From NCBI GenBank assembly GCA_001592805.2, contig CP051142.1:1-64000 (forward strand): 64,000 bases of DNA, in the 5' to 3' direction. The notes under the pieces were generated by a model. That model was given only the letters and a program-made list of their open reading frames with translations, was not told where the DNA came from and did no database searches. This stretch comes from Peltaster fructicola (taxonomy: Eukaryota; Ascomycota; Dothideomycetes). Of the stretch, positions 57,286-64,000 are shown one piece after another. Position 1 is the stretch's first letter; every line of letters starts with the position of its first letter. A program made the position numbers and the translations under genes.

Positions 57286-60200
57286 ATGGACGACTACGAA
57301 GCTGAACAACGACGACACCATGAAGCTCCATACAACACGAACCATCCAATACCTTCGATCCAGCGCTTCCGCCATGCAAAGGAGGTTCGTCGTGCACACG
57401 CTATCGACGATTCCGAAAGCGAGCATGGAGTGGAACGAGAACAGAATGAGCTCTCCCGAGTCGACAATCCTTCAAAGGAGGACACCACGAACGGCGCTGA
57501 CGATGACAACGACGATGGCATGAAGGATACTTCTGAGCTCAACGCACAAGGTAGTGCAAAGGATAGGAGGAAGACGCTACAAAAACGAAAGGACGAAAGA
57601 GCTGAGCGTATCGTCACCGATCCAGTCACTCATCTACCCGTCAAGATCCACGATTTCACCTCCGAAGCGCTCGAACAGGTGGACAAGAATGAACCAGCCT
57701 ACGGCTCGACGCCGCGAACTGCGACTGGCGTTGGCAATAAGGAGAAATCGGGCGATCAGCTCAAGGCAGAGCTGGAAGAGATAGTGAAGGGACAAGCAGC
57801 TCTACAAGCCGAGTTTCCACCTCCTGCCTACGAGCTTGTGCATAAAGAGCTGGTCAAGGTCTCATGGCACAGCACTCTAATAACTACCGCTGGTCTTACG
57901 CTCTCTGTTGGACTAGCGATCACCCTCGTGTACGTGTCCTCAAGCTTGGGTCTTTCGTCGGACAACCAGTACTTCAGCATATCAATCTATGCCTTCATCG
58001 GCCTACTCATATGCGCCCTTGCTGCTGGCCTCATCTACGGCACCACACGATGGGCTGATCGTCGAATGCAGTCCTTGTGGGATGCAGCCATCTGGCAGAG
58101 CAAGTTCAGAGGCATCGAAAAGGAAGCAGAGCATCATGAAACTGAGACAACCGTCTGGCTCAACTCTCTGCTCGCAGCTGTCTGGCCATTGATCAATCCG
58201 GATCTGTTCACCAGTTTGTCTGACACACTCGAGGACGTCATGCAGGCCTCTCTGCCTAGCGTAGTTCGCATGGTCAGCGTAGACGACATTGGTCAGGGCA
58301 GCGAATCGCTCAGGATTCTCGGTATACGCTGGCTACCGACTGGCGCGGCAGGTCGTGCAGTCTCTGAAGACGGCAAACTACAGAACGCAGACCCGAAACG
58401 ACAGAACAGCGCGCAGAGCGAACAAATGGAGTCTGACGATCAGATGACACAAGGCATGAGCGCTGAAGAAGGTGACTTCATCAACCTTGAGGTTGCATTT
58501 GCATACAGAGCCAGCAGCAGCGGCTCAACATTCAAAGATCGAATGAAGGATATGCATCTTTACCTGGCGTTCTATCTCCCCGGGAACATCAAACTCCCAG
58601 TCTGGGTTGACCTACGAGGAGCAGTCGGCATCATGCGTTTGCGACTTCAACTTGCTCCTGACCCACCATTCTTCGGCCTGTGTACTCTGACCTTACTTGG
58701 ACAGCCGAAGATCGAGCTCAGCTGCGTACCGCTCGTCAAGCACGGACTCAACCTCATGAATCTGCCAATCCTCAAAGGGTTCGTACAAGGCTCGATCGAC
58801 GCAGCAATGGCGGAATATGTCGCACCCAAGAGTCTTACTCTCGACCTCAGAGACATGATAGTTGGCGATGACTTCAAGAAGGATGTCAATACCCAAGGTG
58901 TACTAGTAATCGAGGTAATACGTGGCTACGACTTCAAGATTGGCGATATGGGCATTCCTTTGATCAAGGACGGTAGTGCTGATCCATACGTGACTGTCGG
59001 TTGGGCGAAATTCGGTAAACCACTTTGGAGCACTAGAATCCTCGCAAACGAAATGGAGCCTATCTGGAACGAGACGACATACGTTCTGGTCACACCAGAT
59101 GAGCTCAATGTCGAGGAACGCCTTAGACTGCAGCTGTGGGACAGTGACCGCTTCACAGCTGATGATGATCTTGGCCGCATCGAGGTTGACATCAAACAGC
59201 TGATGTCGGACTCCCAGACCAGATGCAAGATGGCCACACGGACAGATGGCTTCAAAGCATTGGACGGAGGCAAAGGCATGCCGGGCAAACTCCAGTGGCG
59301 AGTTGGTTACTTTCCAAAGCTATCGATACAGAAAGATCAGCTGAACAAGCAGGACTTCGACAAAGACACCCGATCAATGGAACAACTTGAGGAGAAAGTT
59401 GACAAGATCAGCAAGGACAAGCTGCGAGAGACACAGATCAAGAAAGGCTTCACTAAGGATAAGTCTGAACTGGAACAGCAGAAACGGATGGAGCTGCAAC
59501 GACAACAGGAAGAGATAATTATCGATGCTCCTCCACCTGACAAGTACCCAAGTGGCATTCTCAGCATACAAGTACATCAGATCACAGGTCTAGAACTCCA
59601 CAAGCTGCACAAATCAGACAAGGCAGCAGAGAGTAAGACCATTGACGACGAAGACGAACAGGACGACTTGCCATCAGCATACTGTAACATCATTCTCAAT
59701 CACACGAAGATCTATAAGACGAGGACTAAGCCAAAGAATGCGCGACCATTCTTTAATGCTGGGACTGAGCGATTCGTCGGCGACTGGCGTAATGCCGAGC
59801 TTCATGTGTCAGTACGAGACTCTCGGGTACATGAAGACGACGCCTTGCTTGGTATAGTGCATCTACCACTGGCCGATATCTTCAAGGAGCGATCGCAGGT
59901 AAACGGCTTCTGGCCGCTCGCTGGAGGTGTTGGCTATGGTCGGATCCGTCTATCACTCGTATGGCGAAGTGTACAACTCCAAGCCCCGCGAGAGCTTCTT
60001 GGGTGGTCGTTGGGCACTCTGGCGGTCAATTGCGAAGCTCAGGCCATCGACCTGCCCGATGATCTCAAGAACATGAAGCTGAAACTCCACACCAAGCTCA
60101 GCACAGCCAAGATGTATCCTAACCAGAACAACACATGGCACTCGAAGCGCGACTGCACCATACGACTTGCAGTGGAGGATCGATATAGCACCTGCTTCTC

Positions 60201-60884
60201 GATACGTTTCAGAACTAAAGGACTCACAGGCAGCAAGACAGAGGCATTTGCTGTCTTGTGGCTGCGCGATATCCCTGACGAGGAAGAAGATCAGGAGTTG
60301 ACACTACCGGTTTGGAAAGGAGATTTCAGCAAGGCCCTGAAGTCGTCACTCGACGATTGTGGTGACAAAGTCGGCTCCATCAAACTGAAACTCACCTTCT
60401 GGAGTGGACTGGGCGCTGCACACAGTGCATGGGCTATCAAGCATGCCAACATCCGAGATGTCGTTCAGGTCCTGGAGACAGCTCACGATAATCTCGAGAC
60501 GTCGAGAGCTGAGAAGCAAGCTGGCATTGTGGACGAGAGCGGTAATACCGACAGCAGTGACAGTGATAGTGATGCCGAGGACGACCTCACGAAGAAGACG
60601 ACCGAGGAGAAAGACAAGACAGACAACGAAGAGAAGTCTGGCGGCATTGCACAGCTCGCCGACGAAGTGAAGGACTATAAACACAACTACAAGTCAATCC
60701 ATCGCCGCCAGAGGGGTATCATGACTTGGAAGGTAAGTATTATGCTTCGTTGTGACTATGCTGACAGATCTAGGCTCCTAGGACTGCTCAGTGGGCATTT
60801 CACAGTGCTGAGAAGGTCGAGCATAAGCTTGCTGGTATCTTCAAGCGACACAGCCGTGGTATTGATATCGAAACGGAAGTCTGA
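57286..60884 (+). CDS. Mug190-like SMP/C2-domain membrane protein (tricalbin-related)
   Basis: Two exons, 57,286-60,732 and 60,774-60,884, with a 41-nt intron (donor GTAAGT, branch GCTGAC, acceptor TAG). The product is 1,185 aa. The order is: an acidic, basic disordered N-terminus; two hydrophobic helices near residues 200-265 (TAGLTLSVGLAITLVYV; IYAFIGLLICALAAGLIYG), likely a hairpin in the ER; an SMP-type lipid-transfer region (VWLNSLLAAVWPLINPDLFT; LRLQLAPDPPFFGLCTLTLL; QPKIELSCVPL); a first C2 domain (GVLVIEVIRGYDF; SADPYVTVGWAKFGK; EPIWNETTYVLV; DDDLGRIEVDI); a charged coiled segment; and a second, more diverged C2 domain (GILSIQVHQITGLELHKL; DALLGIVHLPLADIF). Splicing replaces a nonsense tail by APRTAQWAFHSAEK...IDIETEV, the family's usual end. 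Relatives act at ER-plasma membrane contacts; S. pombe Mug190 is up-regulated in meiosis. Confidence 0.93.
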
Positions 60885-61413
60885 CGTACTGGCAAGCGGA
60901 GTGGTCTTGGTACCATCTGTCACAGTATAGCTTATGTGGCTGCGACAGTCCGATCAACCTCTCCTAATGATGGAAGACCAGTGCAAGCACGGCAGCATGC
61001 AGCGGGAGGAAGAGCTGACGCTGTCCCACAGACAGAGACTTTTCGAATGCGCATCCTCGTCGCCAAGGACAATACATGGGTGGTTTCGAATGCTGTCGCC
61101 CGTCGCAGTATGTTCACCCAAGTATGCGGTGCACTGGTCGTGAGTGTGCGAAGCTTCCTCTGGCTGGCCTCCTTGTCCGGCACGGTACAGCATGTTGTCA
61201 AGGACGTCGCAAGCTTAGCGGCTACTATTAAACTCATGTATGAGCAGCAAGCTGCTGTCGGTGGACGATATGTGCTGTTCATAGGGTGTGCTACTGTTCC
61301 TGCAGAGGAATAGACAGTAATGATGGAATGTTGTACGCTAGCCAATTTGAGAGGATATTGAGCTTGAAACTTCGCCATCGCTACTCAAACAAACTCACAA
61401 GTCTACAACAAAG
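60885..61413. other. Intergenic region
   Basis: 529 bp between tandem genes. Both strands carry open frames of about 125-148 codons over the same bases, neither with a recognisable domain. I call no gene. Confidence 0.4.
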
Positions 61414-61848
61414 ATGGCACACCTCACACAGCGGCCGCAACCATATACCTTTGACCTTGGTCTTCTGCTGTGTAACGACTCAAACGCCATACCACCGTTA
61501 GGCGACGACAAAGAGGCTGCTCTGTCCGAGATTGCGAGGGAAACCGCACAAGCTTTAATCAATCAGCTTCTCACAACATGCACTGTCGCAACACCATCAC
61601 AACAACTACTACAATTCACATTACCGCCTCCAGTGACTCATCTACCGCGTGAGAAGCCTGTACCAAAAGAGCGAGAGAAGACAACATGGGAACGCTTCGC
61701 AGCGAAGAAGGGCATTACGAAGAAGAGGAAGGATGGCAAGCTGGTCTTTGACGAGTCTACTGGTGCTTGGAAGCCAAAGTATGGCTACAAGGGCAAGCCG
61801 AGCGAGTCGACGAAGGGCATCCAAGAAGACTGGCTTGTAGAAGCTTGA
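61414..61848 (+). CDS. RRS1: Ribosome biogenesis regulatory protein Rrs1
   Basis: 144 aa, single exon, starting MAHLTQRPQPYTFDLGLLL. Family blocks in order: YTFDLGLLLCNDSNAIPPLG; ARETAQALINQLL; FTLPPPVTHLPREKPVPKER; KTTWERFAAKKGITKKRKDG; KLVFDESTGAWKPKYGYKG; and a closing QEDWLVEA. Rrs1 is nucleolar, binds Rpf2 and brings 5S RNP into the pre-60S particle. The protein stops soon after the conserved core, so it is shorter than the yeast protein (about 200 aa); the variable Lys-rich tail is missing or in an exon I did not find. It lies 156 bp upstream of the MFS start on the same strand. Confidence 0.93.
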   Translation: MAHLTQRPQPYTFDLGLLLCNDSNAIPPLGDDKEAALSEIARETAQALINQLLTTCTVATPSQQLLQFTLPPPVTHLPREKPVPKEREKTTWERFAAKKGITKKRKDGKLVFDESTGAWKPKYGYKGKPSESTKGIQEDWLVEA

Positions 61849-62004
61849 CAAACGAATTTATGTATATAATGTCGGCCGTCAGTGCCACCTCCGATACCCT
61901 GAAGGGACTACACCGCGCTAGTCCTGCCCATGTACTTCTAGAGTACACTTCCATGTATTGGCTGCAAGTCTCTGCTTCTTCTCCTTACTTTCAATCTTGC
62001 AACA

Positions 62005-63732
62005 ATGGGTCTCGGAGTGTTGGATGTCAAGTCGACGACACATGTCCCAGGGACAGCTGCCATTGAGGACCTGGACGAACTCAATGTTGCGCGCAAAAAC
62101 ACCAGCGGCAACGTGAAGTACAGCGCGAGTGGCATCATTCTCGTACCACAGCCCAGCGACGATCCAAATGGTGCGGAAACACGATATCACGCGCACTGTC
62201 ACTGACACAATCAGATCCGTTGAACCTCCCACTCTGGCGACGAGACCTGCTCACAGGCGTGCTCTGCTTGTGGTCTGTCATCGCATCCACTCTTTCACCG
62301 CTGCTCGCCGCAGATTCCATCGACCTCCTCTTCTACTACAAGCCGTCACAGACCTTCACGGGCATCGCGTTGCTCACGGGATACCATTTGCTAGGAGTCG
62401 GAGTCGCTGGGTTCATCTTCGTGGCCTCAGCACGCGTTTGGGGCAAGCGACACCTCTATCTGCTCGGCACGTTCATCATAATCATCAGCTCAATATGGGG
62501 AGGAGCATCGGGACAGAACTACAAGTCTATGGTGGCGGCACGATTCTTTCAGGGTGTTGGACTGGCTCCCTTCGAAGCTCTCGTCAATGCGAGCGTTGGA
62601 GACCTATACTTCGTCCATGAGCGTGGTTTGCGTATGGCAGTCAGTAATCTTTGCCTGTTCGGTGGAGCCTTCTTCACGCCAGTCATTGTCGGAACAATCG
62701 CGTACAACCCAGCACTCAAATGGCAGTGGACCTTCTACTTCATCGCCATCTTCGGTGCTGTACTCTTCCCACTGGTCGTCTTGTTCGTCCCAGAGACAGC
62801 CTACCGCCGGGATGATCGTACTGTCGAGCTTAGCCAGAGCACAGACAACGCCGTTGAGTCGAAGGAGGCTCTCACTTCAACAGAGTTGCCATCGACTCCA
62901 GAGTCGACTACAGCATATCAGCCACCCACACCGCCAGGCTTGATCTCACGACGTACCTTGGCTGTCTTCACAGGCCGCAAGACAGATGAGCCGTTCTGGA
63001 AACTCCTCCTTCGCCCATTCCCACTCTTCTTCCACCCAGCTGTCTTCTGGGGCATGCTCATCCAAGGTACCTTGATCGGCTGGACCGTATTCATTGGTAT
63101 CATCGTTGCAGCCATCTACTTTTCACCACCAGTCAACCTCACCGAGCAGCAGACTGGATACCTATACACTGGCGCATTTCTTGGCGCTCTGATCGGATTC
63201 GCCATTGCTGGTCTTCTATCGTACATCCCTGTCTGGATGGCCAAACGAAACCGTGGCATTTACGAGCCTGAATTCAGACTCATTCTTGTCATTCCCATGC
63301 TGATCTTCGGCTGTGCCGGTCTTTTCGGCTTCGGAATGACTGCAAGAGGCCACGGACTCATCGTACCTGACGTCTTCTTCGCCCTTGAGGTCATTGGCAT
63401 GGTGTTAGGTGCCGTGGCATCTGCGTTGTACATTGTCGACGCTCACAAGGACATCGCCGTGGAGGCATTCACATGTCTGCTGATCTTCAAGAACATCTTT
63501 TCCTTTGCGTTGACATTCAAGGGCTACGACTGGCTCATCCAGGCTGATATCGAGCCGTTGTTCACCAAGCTTGGTGGTGTTCAGGTTGCTATCTGCTGCA
63601 CGACTATCTTTTTGTGTATGTCGAGTCTCTTCGCATGCTTCTGCCTGCTAACCTCGTGCAGATATCTTTGGCAAATGGAACAGGGCATTCTTTGCTCGAC
63701 ACGATATCTTGAAGATGACAGGTTTGAGATGA
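62005..63732 (+). CDS. MFS transporter
   Basis: Three exons: 62,005-62,170, 62,215-63,615 and 63,662-63,732, with introns of 44 nt (branch ACTGAC) and 46 nt (branch TGCTAAC). The product is 545 aa. The cytosolic N-terminus ends in DDPNDPLNLPLWRRDLL, completed by splicing and characteristic of a large fungal MFS group. About twelve helices follow. The loop-2/helix-3 region reads ARVWGKRHLYLLGTF, and GGASGQNYKSMVAARFFQGV fits helices 4-5. A long charged central loop (VELSQSTDNAVESKEALTS) separates the two halves. Exon 3 encodes YIFGKWNRAFFARHDILKM, a common C-terminus in this group. The substrate is not evident. The overlapping unspliced frame runs on to 63,851 but lacks this conserved end. Confidence 0.92.
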
Positions 63733-64000
63733 TCTCGGCCAATCCTCAGGTTGATAGTGTTGGGACGATCATAAGCTTACTACTTAATCAGTTATTGAGA
63801 CTCGTGGGTATCAATGCATGCGTCATCCTCTTGACGAAAGAACTCCTGTAACATCATGCTACTGCCATGCCTCTATCGTCCCATACAGACCAGCATGGTC
63901 AGCGTCGTGCTTATTGATTACGTGCTGCTTGAGTGCATGCTGTTCGAGTGCATGATGCTGCTTCAGTACATGTTGCTGCTTCGATACATGCTTCTGTTTC
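63733..64000. other. Intergenic region with an imperfect 15-21 bp repeat at the window edge
   Basis: From about 63,920 to the window end the phrase tgctgcttgagtgcat repeats imperfectly (gctgttcgagtgcat, tgctgcttcagtacat, tgctgcttcgatacat, gcttctg...). This is a minisatellite that runs out of the window. The preceding 190 bp hold the MFS 3' end and nothing else recognised. Confidence 0.6.

Noticed and set aside
60932-61378. 148-codon minus-strand and 125-codon plus-strand frames between the Mug190-like gene and RRS1
   Set aside because: Both strands are open over the same bases with no domain; most likely leader and intergenic DNA.
1-64000. tRNA and rRNA genes
   Set aside because: No convincing T-loop plus anticodon-stem arrangement or rRNA signature was noticed by eye; a covariance-model search would be needed to exclude them.

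Overview
The window is the left end of a fungal chromosome. It opens with 19 perfect copies of CCCTA, the C-rich telomere strand, and the proximal genes are filamentous-ascomycete genes with very short spliceosomal introns (12 of the 13 I could place are 38-46 nt, with clear CTRAY-type branch sites). The protein repertoire suggests Pezizomycotina, most likely Dothideomycetes: a DUF3431 protein, a Mug190-like C2 protein, a Zn2Cys6 regulator, NACHT-ankyrin remnants and a short membrane protein family. The class assignment is inference; no rRNA or tRNA was seen.

Bases 1 to about 28,000 are subtelomere. They hold the telomere, a degenerate telomere-like tract at 990-1060 beside a long hairpin, a diverged tandem repeat of about 78 bp (1,290-2,080), a diverged array of about 155 bp (about 5,970-9,900, twice the 78-bp period), smaller minisatellites, and long blocks of alternating strand composition. 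I see no intact gene there. Two relics are recognisable: a trypsin-like gene (19.8-21.7 kb) and a small membrane-protein gene (23.0-24.1 kb).

Between 28.3 and 31.3 kb lie intact relatives of those two relics, in the same order and on the same strand: a 541-aa protein with a trypsin-like His/Asp/Ser triad and a 332-aa protein with a C-terminal membrane segment. The window thus holds two copies of a two-gene module, a decayed one nearer the telomere and a sound one further in. This pair is my best candidate for an undescribed system. From 31.3 to 41.3 kb the DNA is gene-poor, with one secreted or membrane-anchored protein gene at 34.7-36.0 kb.

From 41.3 kb onward the window is ordinary gene-dense chromosome: a DUF3431 type II membrane protein, the ATP synthase assembly factor Atp11, a MATE-like transporter interrupted by one in-frame TGA, a VOC-fold dioxygenase-like protein divergent from an MDR oxidoreductase, a broken NACHT-ankyrin gene, a 2-Cys peroxiredoxin only 6 nt upstream of (and in frame with) a KANL3/Tex30-like hydrolase, a Zn2Cys6 regulator divergent from a Mug190-like SMP/C2 lipid-transfer protein, the ribosome-biogenesis factor Rrs1 and an MFS transporter. 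Function calls come from motifs read by eye; no database search was run.
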